DNA from: Bacteroidales bacterium
GTDB lineage: Bacteria; Bacteroidota; Bacteroidia; Bacteroidales; FEN-979
DNA: 64,000 nucleotides
NCBI GenBank assembly: GCA_028706295.1
Contig: JAQWBQ010000010.1
Location: 1 to 64,000, forward strand
Direction: 5' to 3'
The notes beneath the pieces are model-generated. The model searched no databases. It was not told the DNA's origin and worked only from the letters and a program-made list of their open reading frames with translations. Position 1 is the first letter of the stretch. Each line of letters begins with the position of its first letter. Made by a program: the position numbers and the translations under genes. Shown here piece by piece: positions 45,904-55,341 of this stretch.

Positions 45904-47253
45904 ATGGCAAAGCAAATCTCCATTCTTATCGTTGACGATGAAGAGACGGTGAGGGATTCGTTGTACAACTGGTTCCTTGAGGACGGGTATCATGTCGAAT
46001 GTGCCGAAAATGCCAAACAGGCCCTGGCCATGATGGAATCCGGTCATTTCGACATTGTTCTGGCCGACATCAAGATGCCTGGCATGGATGGGCTCGAGAT
46101 GCTCCGGCGCATCAAATCGTTGAAAAGAGACACCATGGTCATCGTCATGACGGCCTTCGCCACAGTCAACACGGCTGTGAAGGCGCTCAAAGACGGCGCT
46201 TTCGATTATGTTACGAAGCCTTTTGATCCCGACGATCTGTCGCATCTCATCCGGAATGCTTCAAAACAGATCGTGTTACAGGAGGAGAATGAAACACTGA
46301 AAGACCACATCAGTTCGCTGGAACGCGTTGAAGATCTGGTCGGCCGGAGTGAGGCCATGCAGAAGGTATTCAGGGAGATCGAGAATGTAGCTCCAACCAA
46401 CTCGTCGGTGATCATCACGGGTGAAAGCGGGACCGGGAAGGAGCTTGTAGCACGGGCAATTCATGCGAATTCTCCAAGGAAGTTCTATCCCCTCGTCAGC
46501 GTTCACTGCGGGGCGTTGAGCGAGAGTCTGCTCGAGAGCGAGTTATTCGGGCATGAAAAAGGCGCCTTCACCGGAGCCATGTACAACCGTAAGGGACGTT
46601 TTGAAATGGCCGACAGCGGAACCATCTTTCTGGATGAAATCGCGACCATTTCGACCAAGATGCAAATCGAATTGTTGCGGGTAATAGAGACCAAAACTTT
46701 TGTCAGAGTCGGTGGAAACAAGGAGATCACCTCTGATTTCCGTGTTGTTTGCGCGACCAACAAGGATCTGAAAACCCTGGTCGACCAGGGCGCCTTCCGT
46801 GAAGATCTCTATTACCGGCTGAATGTCGTGAATATTCATATACCCCCCTTGCGTGAGCGGATTGAGGATATACCCCTGCTGGCCGACTATTTCATCAATA
46901 AATATTGTACAACGATGAACCGGCCCCTGCTTACCATCGACCAGGCAGTCCTCGACAGGCTGGCATTGTACCCGTTTCCTGGGAACATCAGGGAGCTCGA
47001 GAATATGATCGAACGGGCCATTGTTGTTGGTAACGGAAAGAAAATAATGCTCCGCGACCTGCCTTTCGGGAAGGAGATCCTCGACAACGACATCGAAAGT
47101 CTTGATGAGTTTGAGAAAGCCTTTATCCAACAAATCCTGAATAAATACTCATGGAATATTTCCCGAACTGCAAAAGCCCTGAAAGTGGACCGGGTCACCC
47201 TGTACAATAAGATAAAGAAATACGATTTAAAACCATCGGATCAGCAGATATAA
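45904..47253 (+). CDS. Sigma-54-dependent NtrC-family response regulator
   Basis: 449 residues: receiver domain 1-120 (phospho-acceptor Asp55 in VLADIKMPGMDG), AAA+ ATPase about 140-370 and Fis-type helix-turn-helix at the end (NISRTAKALKVDRVTLYNKI). Walker A is GESGTGKE near 172-179; the sigma-54-contacting loop is an intact GAFTGA near 220-225; Walker B is GTIFLDEI. It should activate sigma-54 promoters when phosphorylated by the adjacent kinase. The best candidate target in the window is the -24/-12-like element at 42183 upstream of the PBP/GcvH fusion. Close spacing to the kinase indicates an operon, perhaps extending to the archaemetzincin 55 bp downstream. Confidence 0.95.
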   Translation: MAKQISILIVDDEETVRDSLYNWFLEDGYHVECAENAKQALAMMESGHFDIVLADIKMPGMDGLEMLRRIKSLKRDTMVIVMTAFATVNTAVKALKDGAFDYVTKPFDPDDLSHLIRNASKQIVLQEENETLKDHISSLERVEDLVGRSEAMQKVFREIENVAPTNSSVIITGESGTGKELVARAIHANSPRKFYPLVSVHCGALSESLLESELFGHEKGAFTGAMYNRKGRFEMADSGTIFLDEIATISTKMQIELLRVIETKTFVRVGGNKEITSDFRVVCATNKDLKTLVDQGAFREDLYYRLNVVNIHIPPLRERIEDIPLLADYFINKYCTTMNRPLLTIDQAVLDRLALYPFPGNIRELENMIERAIVVGNGKKIMLRDLPFGKEILDNDIESLDEFEKAFIQQILNKYSWNISRTAKALKVDRVTLYNKIKKYDLKPSDQQI

Positions 47254-47308
47254 CGGCAGAAGCAAGATTACTGCCGGAACCATCCATGTTAATCCAGATC
47301 TTCTCTGA

Positions 47309-47851
47309 ATGGATCAGCCAGACCAGAAACATATTACCATACTTTCATTCGGGTATTTCGACAAAGATTTTCTGGATAAACTGGCTCATCCTGTCAGGTT
47401 TGAGTTGAAAACCGATGTTAGTATCAGGGAGGCCCATTTGGATCTGAGCGAATATTTTGATCCTTCAAGGAGGCAGTACAATGGCAACCGGTTATTGAAA
47501 ACAGTCGATGAGATGGCCCCACCCGATTCGCTGAAGACCATCGGGCTTTTTCAGGTCGATCTTTTCATCCCGATCCTTACTTACATTTTCGGGCAGGCTT
47601 ACCTGAACGGCCGGTCGGGAATCGTCTCGCTATACCGGTTGCTTAATGAGCGTTACGGGATGGCGCATGATGAGAACCTTTTATTCGAAAGGACCATCAA
47701 GGAAGTCATCCATGAACTCGGTCACACCTTCGGATTGATCCATTGCCATGATCCTTCCTGTGTGATGCGTTCGGGCACCTATGTGGAGGACATTGACCAG
47801 AAAGATGCGCATCTTTGCAGCGTATGCCGCGAAAAAGCCGGTCTTAAATAA
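47309..47851 (+). CDS. amzA: Archaemetzincin-family zinc metalloprotease
   Basis: 180 residues, typical of archaemetzincins. The C-terminal half carries the metzincin helix HELGHTFGLIHC (HExxHxxGxxH plus Cys), then the family-specific Cys-x-Met turn (CVM) and a CSVC pair that together with the first Cys residues would bind a second zinc. No signal peptide is seen, so it is cytoplasmic. Biochemical roles of bacterial members are poorly defined. It follows the sigma-54 regulator by 55 bp with no visible terminator and may be co-transcribed with it. Confidence 0.92.
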   Translation: MDQPDQKHITILSFGYFDKDFLDKLAHPVRFELKTDVSIREAHLDLSEYFDPSRRQYNGNRLLKTVDEMAPPDSLKTIGLFQVDLFIPILTYIFGQAYLNGRSGIVSLYRLLNERYGMAHDENLLFERTIKEVIHELGHTFGLIHCHDPSCVMRSGTYVEDIDQKDAHLCSVCREKAGLK

Positions 47852-47934
47852 ATCCGGGGCCGATCTTCCCAAAAATATGTCACCCTTGTAACCTTTCAGT
47901 ATTTTTACAGTCCTTTTAACTAAACGATCCAAAC

Positions 47935-50900
47935 ATGAGACACGTACTACTTACCCTTACGCTGCTGTTCGTGGCGGCACTGCAATCAATTGCCCAGGAA
48001 AACCCTCTCTGGCTGCGATATCCATCCATTTCGCCTGATGGAAAGACCATTCTCTTTTGTTATAAAGGCGATATCTGGTCGGTCCCCTCATCCGGGGGAA
48101 CGGCTAATCCCATAACGCTGACCGATTCGTACGAGTACCTGCCGGTTTGGAGCCACGACGGGAAATCAATTGCCTTCGCATCGGACCGTACCGGTAATTT
48201 CGATGTATTCGTAATGCCGGCCCGGGGTGGCGAGGCAAAGCGGCTCACTTTTAATTCGAACCGGGAGCTACCCTGGAATTTCACTGCCGACAACAAGGAG
48301 GTAATCTTTTCGGCCTACCGGCAGGATGTGGTCACCAATGCCCAATTTCCGATGTCGCTGATGAGTGAACTATACACGGCGCCGGTTGGCGGAGGTAAAA
48401 TATCGCAATTACTTCCGAGCCCGGCGCTGAATGTCTCCCCCACTTCAACCGGCGACAAAATCCTTTACGAGGACATTAAAGGTTATGAAGATGAGTGGCG
48501 TAAGCATCACACCTCTGCCATTGCCCGCGACATCTGGATGTATGACTTCAACACACAAAAACATACCAAACTCACCGGTTTCAGTGGTGAGGACCGTGAT
48601 CCGGTGTTTGATTCAAACGATCGTGATTTTTATTACCTGAGCGAACGGAACGGGTCATTCAATGTTTTCAAAAGCTCTTTGGATGATCCCTCCAAGTCGA
48701 CGGCTTTAACCCGGTTTGAAAAGCATCCCGTCAGGTTCCTGAGCCGGAGCAACAACAACTTACTCTGCTTCGGTTATGATGGCGAAATCTACACCATGGT
48801 TCCGGGCGGGACGCCGAAAAAAATCCAGATATCGGTCTTTGCTGACGGCCGTTCCGGGCAGGATCGCATTGTTCCGGTCAATGAAGGGTTCACCGAAGCA
48901 CGCTTATCTTCCAATGGAAAAGAATATGCCTATGTTTTCAGGGGTGAAATTTTCGTGAGCAGCGTGGATGGCGGATTCACCAAGCGGATCACCAATACAC
49001 CTTACCAGGAGCGCAGTGTGAGTTTCAGTCCCGACGGCCGTTCGCTGCTTTATGCTGCCGAGGTGAACAACAGCTGGAATGTTTACACCGTCTCCATCAT
49101 CCGGAAGGAGGAGCCCTATTTTTATGCCAGTACGGTGTTGAAAACCGAACCCGTAATCGCCACCGAAGCCGAGGAGTTCCAGCCGGAGTATGCGCCCGAC
49201 GGGAAGGAAGTAGCCTATCTTGAGAACAGGGTGGTGCTAAAGGTCATCAACCTGGAGAGCCGGAAGACCCGTACGATAATGCCCGCCCAGGTTAACTACT
49301 CCTATTCCGATGGTGATCAATATTATCAATGGTCGCCCGACGGAAAATGGTTCCTGGTGAACTTCGCCTTTCCTGACCGCATTTTTAGTCCCGAAGTAGG
49401 TCTTGTCTCATCGGATGGTACCGGTCAGATCATTAATCTCACCCTGAGCGGGTACGACGATTTTGGAGGGAAATGGTCATCCGATGCGAAATCGATGATC
49501 TGGGGCTGCAACCGGAACGGCGATCACGCCCAGGGCGGTTATATTCCGACGGCTGATGTATATGAAATGTTTTTCAGCAAAGAGGCTTACGACCGGTTCA
49601 TGCTTACCAAGGAGGAACTTGCGCTTGTGAAAGATCAGGAAGAACAGGCCAAGAAAGAGAAAGAGAAGGAGGAAAAGAAGGGAAAACCAGAGAAGGAGGG
49701 AAAGAAGGGAGATAAAGCGGAGGAGACTACCGGTGAAAAGGGAGGGTCGGTCACGGATAAAAAGGATTCGCTGAAGGTTAAAATTGAATGGGAAAACCTG
49801 ACCGATCGCAAGGTCAAGCTTACCACGCATACTTCGAAGGTGCGGGATTGGCTGCTTTCGAAAGATGGTGAAAAGCTTTTTTACCTTACCAGTTTTGAAA
49901 AGGACAATGATCTGTGGGTTACAGAGTTGCGGACAAAAGAGACAAAAATGCTGGCCAAACTGGGGGTAAAAAGTCCCTCGATGGAGCTGTCGTCGGATGG
50001 CAAATTCATCCTGGTACTTGCCGATGGCAAACCCATGAAAGTAGAGGTTGAAGGTGGTAAGTCGGAGCCCCTGAAGACCTCGGGTGAGATGATGTTAAAA
50101 CCGGCCGGGGAGCGGGATTACATATTCGACCATGCCTGGAGGCAGTTCAAGGAAAAATTCTATGTGGAAGATCTGCACGGCGTTGATTGGGATTTTTATA
50201 AGCAGGCTTATAAAAAATTCCTTCCCTTCATCAATAACAATTATGATTTTGCCGAGATGCTCAGCGAAATGCTGGGTGAGATGAATGCTTCGCATACCGG
50301 CTGCGGTTACCGGGCCGGGAGAGCCAATGCTGATCAGACTGCTGACCTGGGTTTGTTTTTCGACTATGAATTCAAAGGGTCCGGGCTGAAGATTGCGGGC
50401 ATTGTTGAGGGAGGACCGCTTGACAAGGCTTCCTCACGTGTAAATACGGGTTGTATTCTCGAAAAGATCGATGGGGAGGCAATATCTGACACCATTGATT
50501 TTTATTCCTTGCTGAACCGGAAAACCGGAAAGATCACCTTGCTTACCATTTCCAATCCCGTCACCGGGGAGCTTTGGGATGAAAGTGTGAAGCCTGTTTC
50601 AGGAGGATCTGCCAGTGAATTGCTTTACCGCCGGTGGGTGAAGAACCGCCGGAATGAGGTGGAACGGTTGTCGGGCGGAACCATCGGGTACATTCATGTA
50701 AGGTCGATGGACGATGCGAGCATGCGAACCGTTTTCGAAGAGGCGTTGGGGCGGAACTTTGAAAAGAAGGCCCTGATCATCGACACACGGTTCAACGGCG
50801 GCGGCAACATCCACGAACAGCTATCCGATTTCCTGAGCGGGAAAAAGTACATCGATATTGTTCCGCACGGGCAATATATTGGCTCGGAACCTTTAGACAA

Positions 50901-51222
50901 GTGGATCAAGCCTTCCATCGTGCTGATCGGCGAATGCAATTATTCTGACGCACACCTTTTCCCCGTTGCCTATAAGCTCAAAAACACCGGAAAAACGCTT
51001 GGAATGCCGGTTCCCGGAACAGGAACTTTTGTCTGGTGGGAATCCCAGATCGATCCGACGCTTGTCTTCGGCATTCCGATGGGGGGCTGGCGGACACCTG
51101 ACGGAAAATTCTGTGAGAACAACCAGATGGAGCCCGACATCCGGGTTGCCAACGATCCCGGTATTATGGCCTCAGGCAGGGATCAACAGATCGAGGAGGC
51201 GGTAAAGGAGTTGATGAAGTGA
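47935..51222 (+). CDS. Tricorn-like S41 protease
   Basis: 1095 residues with a signal peptide (LLTLTLLFVAALQSIAQ), so exported, unlike archaeal tricorn. Two beta-propellers (about 25-300 and 300-690, with 'SPDGK' and 'WSHDGKSIAF' blades) are interrupted by a Lys/Glu-rich low-complexity insert (about 560-605). A C1 helical domain, a PDZ domain (about 800-880) and an S41 catalytic domain follow. Tricorn-type catalytic residues are visible: Ser786-His787 (NASHTG), the nucleophile Ser1004-Asp1005 (CNYSDAH) and a Glu in CENNQMEPD. Spacing between His787 and Ser1004 matches tricorn closely. It probably degrades peptides in the periplasm. Downstream is the convergent cyclophilin. Confidence 0.93.
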   Translation: MRHVLLTLTLLFVAALQSIAQENPLWLRYPSISPDGKTILFCYKGDIWSVPSSGGTANPITLTDSYEYLPVWSHDGKSIAFASDRTGNFDVFVMPARGGEAKRLTFNSNRELPWNFTADNKEVIFSAYRQDVVTNAQFPMSLMSELYTAPVGGGKISQLLPSPALNVSPTSTGDKILYEDIKGYEDEWRKHHTSAIARDIWMYDFNTQKHTKLTGFSGEDRDPVFDSNDRDFYYLSERNGSFNVFKSSLDDPSKSTALTRFEKHPVRFLSRSNNNLLCFGYDGEIYTMVPGGTPKKIQISVFADGRSGQDRIVPVNEGFTEARLSSNGKEYAYVFRGEIFVSSVDGGFTKRITNTPYQERSVSFSPDGRSLLYAAEVNNSWNVYTVSIIRKEEPYFYASTVLKTEPVIATEAEEFQPEYAPDGKEVAYLENRVVLKVINLESRKTRTIMPAQVNYSYSDGDQYYQWSPDGKWFLVNFAFPDRIFSPEVGLVSSDGTGQIINLTLSGYDDFGGKWSSDAKSMIWGCNRNGDHAQGGYIPTADVYEMFFSKEAYDRFMLTKEELALVKDQEEQAKKEKEKEEKKGKPEKEGKKGDKAEETTGEKGGSVTDKKDSLKVKIEWENLTDRKVKLTTHTSKVRDWLLSKDGEKLFYLTSFEKDNDLWVTELRTKETKMLAKLGVKSPSMELSSDGKFILVLADGKPMKVEVEGGKSEPLKTSGEMMLKPAGERDYIFDHAWRQFKEKFYVEDLHGVDWDFYKQAYKKFLPFINNNYDFAEMLSEMLGEMNASHTGCGYRAGRANADQTADLGLFFDYEFKGSGLKIAGIVEGGPLDKASSRVNTGCILEKIDGEAISDTIDFYSLLNRKTGKITLLTISNPVTGELWDESVKPVSGGSASELLYRRWVKNRRNEVERLSGGTIGYIHVRSMDDASMRTVFEEALGRNFEKKALIIDTRFNGGGNIHEQLSDFLSGKKYIDIVPHGQYIGSEPLDKWIKPSIVLIGECNYSDAHLFPVAYKLKNTGKTLGMPVPGTGTFVWWESQIDPTLVFGIPMGGWRTPDGKFCENNQMEPDIRVANDPGIMASGRDQQIEEAVKELMK

Positions 51223-51238
51223 TCGATCAAAGCAACGT

Positions 51239-51267
51239 AAATTCCCGAACAGGATAAGGAATTTTTT
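51239..51267 (+). terminator. Possible terminator after the tricorn-like gene
   Basis: AAATTCC and GGAATTT form a seven-pair stem with a 12-base loop, overlapping a run of six T. It is AT-rich and weak, but correctly placed between convergent genes. Confidence 0.35.
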
Positions 51268-51316
51268 CGAAAGATTCGGATCAGGTAGTTTGGTTTAATC
51301 CTGTAAGCTGACCCTT

Positions 51317-51958
51317 TTATTTGGCACCGGGGATCAGCTTGGCCGAAATGATGTAATCCAGTTCCGGGAAGTGTTTTCGAACAAAGGCGTTGCCCTGCTG
51401 CATGATCGAATCCTGGTGGTTGGCCGGCTCGAAACCATAGGCTCCATAGAAGGAATCGACCACTTCAAATCCCTCAACAATCCGGGCTACCGGCGGAAAT
51501 CCTTTCAGTCCGTTGTAGGTAACTGTATCGAGTTTGAAGTTGTCTTTTTTATTAATGAACAATTGACTGGTGCGTGAATTGGCTCCGTCGCGGGCATACG
51601 AAAGGGTTCCCTTCAGGTTGTGCTCAATGACCGGTTCATCCGGGATGGGACGCTTATCCCAAAACCTGTTAACCTCCGGGAGATCGGAGATGCCGAACTG
51701 AACCACATAGGCGGACTGGACCCTGAAAAGGCTGTTGTTGTCGTAGAAACCTGATTGAATTAGCTGATAAAGCCGGTCGACCCCTTCGGGCGACCAGGAG
51801 CGGAATGCTTCGATGGTAAAGGAACCTTTGGTGGTGGTGAACTTTGCCAAAAAGGTTGAAGGCGCTTTGACCTTCAGGATGGCGCTGTCGGGCACTTTCT
51901 GTGCTGTGAGCGCAACCGGGATGAGGAACATCATCCACAGATACAGTGTACGTTTCAT
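51317..51958 (-). CDS. Secreted cyclophilin-type peptidyl-prolyl isomerase
   Basis: The track start at 52018 includes 20 non-signal residues. The ATG at 51958 gives MKRTLYLWMMFLIPVALTAQ, a clean signal peptide, and a 213-residue protein. The cyclophilin core is recognisable: TTTKGSFTIEAF, FYDNNSLFRVQSAYVVQFG, GTLSYARDGANSRTSQLFIN, and IVEGFEVVDSFYG. The FR.....V.QFG segment holds the active-site Arg, and SQLFIN matches the SQFFI motif. It is probably a periplasmic folding catalyst. It lies between a convergent tricorn-like gene and the C10 protease, 75 bp downstream of the latter on the same strand. Confidence 0.92.
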   Translation of the reverse strand: MKRTLYLWMMFLIPVALTAQKVPDSAILKVKAPSTFLAKFTTTKGSFTIEAFRSWSPEGVDRLYQLIQSGFYDNNSLFRVQSAYVVQFGISDLPEVNRFWDKRPIPDEPVIEHNLKGTLSYARDGANSRTSQLFINKKDNFKLDTVTYNGLKGFPPVARIVEGFEVVDSFYGAYGFEPANHQDSIMQQGNAFVRKHFPELDYIISAKLIPGAK

Positions 51959-52033
51959 AAAGGTTGACTGGTCAGGATTTCTTCCCTGACAAATATAGAA
52001 CATCGGAAGATGCGGCAATACAGGTCTGACAGA

Positions 52034-53467
52034 TCAATTCCTTATGAGTTTACCCGACATGATATTCCCGGATTCCTTCACGATCCGATAAAGGTACATT
52101 CCGGGTGTCAGGTCATTGGTGGTCACTGTTTGCCAACCTCCGGTCACAACTTGCCGGAGTACTTCCTTTCCGGAACTGTTGTAGAGGATAAGGGTTGCTG
52201 GTCCGGTGAGTCCGGGCAGGGTCAGTTGATCCGAGAACGGATTCGGGAATGGTCTGATCGTCCGGGCGGGTTCTCTGTTGACTGTTATTCCTGTATAAAG
52301 TGATGATTTGATATCGATCACGGCGCTTTCGATGATGGTCAGGTTATATGGAATACTCTCAGGCGGGAGGGTATACCATCCGTTTGCCGATCCTCCCCAT
52401 CCGAAATTGAAATGATAGAATTCATCGGTGTTATAGCCATCAACCACTACGTTGTGGCCTCCTGACCCGGTTGATACCAGCAATCCGAGTTGGACGGGCA
52501 GGGCAAGTTTTACATTTTCGGCAATGAGGGTATTCAGGGTAGTATCGTCGGGATAGACAATCCGTGATTCTTCAAATCCGAACCGTTGCCAAGCCATCAG
52601 GGCCTGTTCGAGTCCGAAAGTTCCCGAGACCGAGGCGGTATAAACCTGGTGGGCCGCGACTCCACAGGCAAAACAGAGTGCCGCTTTCATGGATTTTGTA
52701 AGAGCCCCCCCGAACGCGTAAGTCGATTCGAGGGTGTCGAGGTGCAGGTTCAGGGTATCGAAGCAGGGGAATCCCCGGGACAGGTAATCGTTGTCGATCC
52801 AATATTGGTTACCCGATCCATAGTTGTGGTAATAATCATCACTGTCGGAAAACCGGGTCTGGTTGATCTCTTTGTGGTGGTTGATAATCTGTGCCATCGC
52901 AATGGCAGGGCATCCGGCCACGCTGCGTGAACCGGCATTCAGATCGAGCGGGCACATATTGTTGTACGGGGCGTTCTGGGTCCAGTTGGTTTCGAGCCAT
53001 CCGCCGGTGGTTGTTGTACCTTCGGGAGGCCATTGTTCAAAGCCGGGCGATTTCAGCCCACCTGCCAGAAATGCCTGCCATTTCCCAGCGATGATGGCCC
53101 TTTCATCTGCAGATTGCCTCCACGATTGATCCAGGCGGACCTGTAAATCACGGGTTATGATCTGTTTGATCCGGCCCGCTTCCTCCAGGGGCAGATCAAA
53201 CCGGTCGAGTGCCGACCAGGCATAGACTGGGGCAATCCGATCGGAATTTGCGATGATGACAAATCCGGTCGGTTCGAAGTGGAAGAGTGTAGCCAGTGCG
53301 GTGCCTGTTGCATCGGTCAGCTTTTCCTGCCGGATCAGGCGGTAATCGGGATGTTCTTTTGTGATAAAAGCAGTAGCTGCTCCAGGTAACAAGGATTCAT
53401 GCAACGATTGGCTGCCGGCGGGGAATCCGCATCGGAGCAGGAACAAAAAAAGGAATATTTTTCGCAT
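52034..53467 (-). CDS. C10 family (streptopain-like) cysteine protease with T9SS tail
   Basis: The track start at 53608 is too long; the ATG at 53467 gives MRKIFLFLFLLRCGFPAGSQ, a signal peptide, and 477 residues. A Spi-like propeptide/inhibitor region (about 20-130) is followed by the peptidase. The catalytic Cys186 is in SVAGCPAIAMAQ, the catalytic His338 in GGHNVVVDGYN, and the C10-typical HFNFGWGGSANGWY comes after. The last ~80 residues (PFPNPFSDQLTLPG) form a type A T9SS sorting domain, so this is an extracellular protease in the same broad class as streptopain, prevotellain and the periodontain-like enzymes. Confidence 0.93.
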   Translation of the reverse strand: MRKIFLFLFLLRCGFPAGSQSLHESLLPGAATAFITKEHPDYRLIRQEKLTDATGTALATLFHFEPTGFVIIANSDRIAPVYAWSALDRFDLPLEEAGRIKQIITRDLQVRLDQSWRQSADERAIIAGKWQAFLAGGLKSPGFEQWPPEGTTTTGGWLETNWTQNAPYNNMCPLDLNAGSRSVAGCPAIAMAQIINHHKEINQTRFSDSDDYYHNYGSGNQYWIDNDYLSRGFPCFDTLNLHLDTLESTYAFGGALTKSMKAALCFACGVAAHQVYTASVSGTFGLEQALMAWQRFGFEESRIVYPDDTTLNTLIAENVKLALPVQLGLLVSTGSGGHNVVVDGYNTDEFYHFNFGWGGSANGWYTLPPESIPYNLTIIESAVIDIKSSLYTGITVNREPARTIRPFPNPFSDQLTLPGLTGPATLILYNSSGKEVLRQVVTGGWQTVTTNDLTPGMYLYRIVKESGNIMSGKLIRN

Positions 53468-53763
53468 GGTATGTGAATATGTTGGTTTGTAACCGGTTAC
53501 TCTTATTCCCCTGCCCGAAACCCGGAACTTCCGGAAGGGTATGCAACCGTACTGTAAAGATGAAAACAAATTAAATATGATGTATATTTTTTCGATTATC
53601 TGAAACAATAAACCGATGAAAGTCCTGAATTTTCAGATGTAACAGATCTCAGGTATCTGCTTCATGGCGACTTTTATACAGCCGGCACAGTTGGAGGAAT
53701 GTTTGCAGGCAGGTTTCAGGTCGTGTCACAATCCTCCGAAATCAGGCTATCATAAAAAGATCC
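53468..53763. other. Spacer upstream of the C10 protease
   Basis: 296 bp with no supported ORF or RNA. The part nearest 53580 is AT-rich and may hold the protease promoter; no exact consensus box was found. Confidence 0.4.
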
Positions 53764-55341
53764 CTATAAATCCCGGCCCGGGGTCATTGATTCGACCACC
53801 CTTAGCAGTTGGTCTTTGCTATATGGTTTTGCAAGATAATGTGAGCACCCGTGTGCAAGGAGTCTGGAGCGGTCTCCGTATTGGGTATAACCGGTAATGG
53901 CAAGTACCGGGATCGATTCATAGCCCGGGATCCGGCGGATGAGTTTCACGGCCTCAATTCCGCTCATTGCCAATCCCAGGTTGATATCCATCATGATCAT
54001 ATCGAAACGGGTTGATTCACACAGCGACAGGGCTTCCTGGCCGGAGGAAGCAATGGTAACCTGGTACCTGGCACGGAGGAAAAGCCGGACCAGTTCGGCA
54101 TTGGTCTCGTTGTCCTCAACCACAAGAACATGCAGCATCGGTTGATTTTTTTCCGTAACCGGGATCTCTTTTTTCCCCGTGGGGGTAGCGGATCTGACCT
54201 CCGGGACGGGGATCCTGGTATGAACCGGAAATTCCAGTGAAAACGAAGAGCCTTTGTCCGGTGTACTTTCAACATAAACATTCCCGCCAATCAGTTGCAT
54301 GATTTTTCGTGCGATGGTCAATCCGAGTCCGATCCCTTCATAATGTCTTGAAAATCCCTCGCTTACCTGCTTAAATGCATCAAAGATAACGGTCAGATCA
54401 GTACTGTTGATCCCGATCCCGGTATCCGACACGGTAATTCTCAGCAAATCTGAGCCATTGACTTTTTTGACAACTGAAGTGATGGTGATGCCACCCTGAT
54501 GGGTATATTTAATCGCATTGTCGAGAATGGCTGAGAAGGCACGGGCTATGAGTTCTTCATCTGACTCCACGATCACGCCGGGTTCATCGGACGGGATCCG
54601 GCAATACAGTTTTTTATAGGTCAGGAATTCCTGATGTTTCATGACCACTTGTGAGATCATCTGGTTCAGTTGAAACTCTTTTAAGGTGGGTTTAATTCCT
54701 GATTCCAGTTGGGAAAGCCACACGATCGAGTCGAGGGTTTTCATGAGCCTCATTCCGCTTTTGTGTATCCGGAGGGCGCTTTGCCGGATGTCGGGGTCAT
54801 CGGTTGAGTTTTGGATGACCTGGGCGAAGCCCAGGATTCCGGTGAGCGGTGTGCGGAATTCATGGCTCATGTTGGAGAGCAGACTTGTTTTCAGATGGTC
54901 GGATTGTTCGGCTTTTTCCTTGGCCTGCTTTAGTTCCTCGAGCGTTTGCCTCCGGTGCAGGCGTATCGCGGCTTCCCGGAGTTCCCGGGTCACGGCCGGA
55001 CCGATTCGCACAATATGATCCTTCATGATGTAATCGTGCGCGCCCGATTTCATCATGCTCACTGCCACCTCCTCCCCGATGGTGCCGGAGACCAGGATAA
55101 AGGGAATGTCGAGACCGGAGGATTTATAAATTTCAAGGGCATGTTCACCGCTGAATTTAGGCAATCTAAAATCGCAAATGATCAGGTCGTATTCCCGTGT
55201 TTTTAAGAATTCCGACATTTCAGCAGCAGTTTCCACCCGGTCGGATTGGATATCGAACCCCTCTTTCTCAAGATGGTGTAACAGCAGGATGGCGTCATCG
55301 TCATGATCTTCGATGAGCAGCAGGCGTAGCTTTTCCTTCAT
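53764..55341 (-). CDS. Hybrid histidine kinase: receiver - kinase - receiver
   Basis: 525 residues, no membrane segments, hence cytoplasmic. The N-terminal receiver (about 5-120) has Asp57 in LIICDFRLP. HisKA follows (SNMSHEFRTPLTGILGF, His160) with a HATPase (DNAIKYTHQGG, GIGLGLTIARKI), then a second receiver (about 397-520) with Asp in MIMMDINLG. It overlaps the upstream single-domain receiver by four bases (ATGA). Together with the membrane kinase further upstream it forms a three-gene operon with the parts of a multistep phosphorelay. No output domain is present. Confidence 0.93.
   Translation of the reverse strand: MKEKLRLLLIEDHDDDAILLLHHLEKEGFDIQSDRVETAAEMSEFLKTREYDLIICDFRLPKFSGEHALEIYKSSGLDIPFILVSGTIGEEVAVSMMKSGAHDYIMKDHIVRIGPAVTRELREAAIRLHRRQTLEELKQAKEKAEQSDHLKTSLLSNMSHEFRTPLTGILGFAQVIQNSTDDPDIRQSALRIHKSGMRLMKTLDSIVWLSQLESGIKPTLKEFQLNQMISQVVMKHQEFLTYKKLYCRIPSDEPGVIVESDEELIARAFSAILDNAIKYTHQGGITITSVVKKVNGSDLLRITVSDTGIGINSTDLTVIFDAFKQVSEGFSRHYEGIGLGLTIARKIMQLIGGNVYVESTPDKGSSFSLEFPVHTRIPVPEVRSATPTGKKEIPVTEKNQPMLHVLVVEDNETNAELVRLFLRARYQVTIASSGQEALSLCESTRFDMIMMDINLGLAMSGIEAVKLIRRIPGYESIPVLAITGYTQYGDRSRLLAHGCSHYLAKPYSKDQLLRVVESMTPGRDL

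Noticed and set aside
46543-47133. 196-codon minus-strand ORF
   Set aside because: Antisense to the conserved AAA+ and HTH regions of the sigma-54 regulator.
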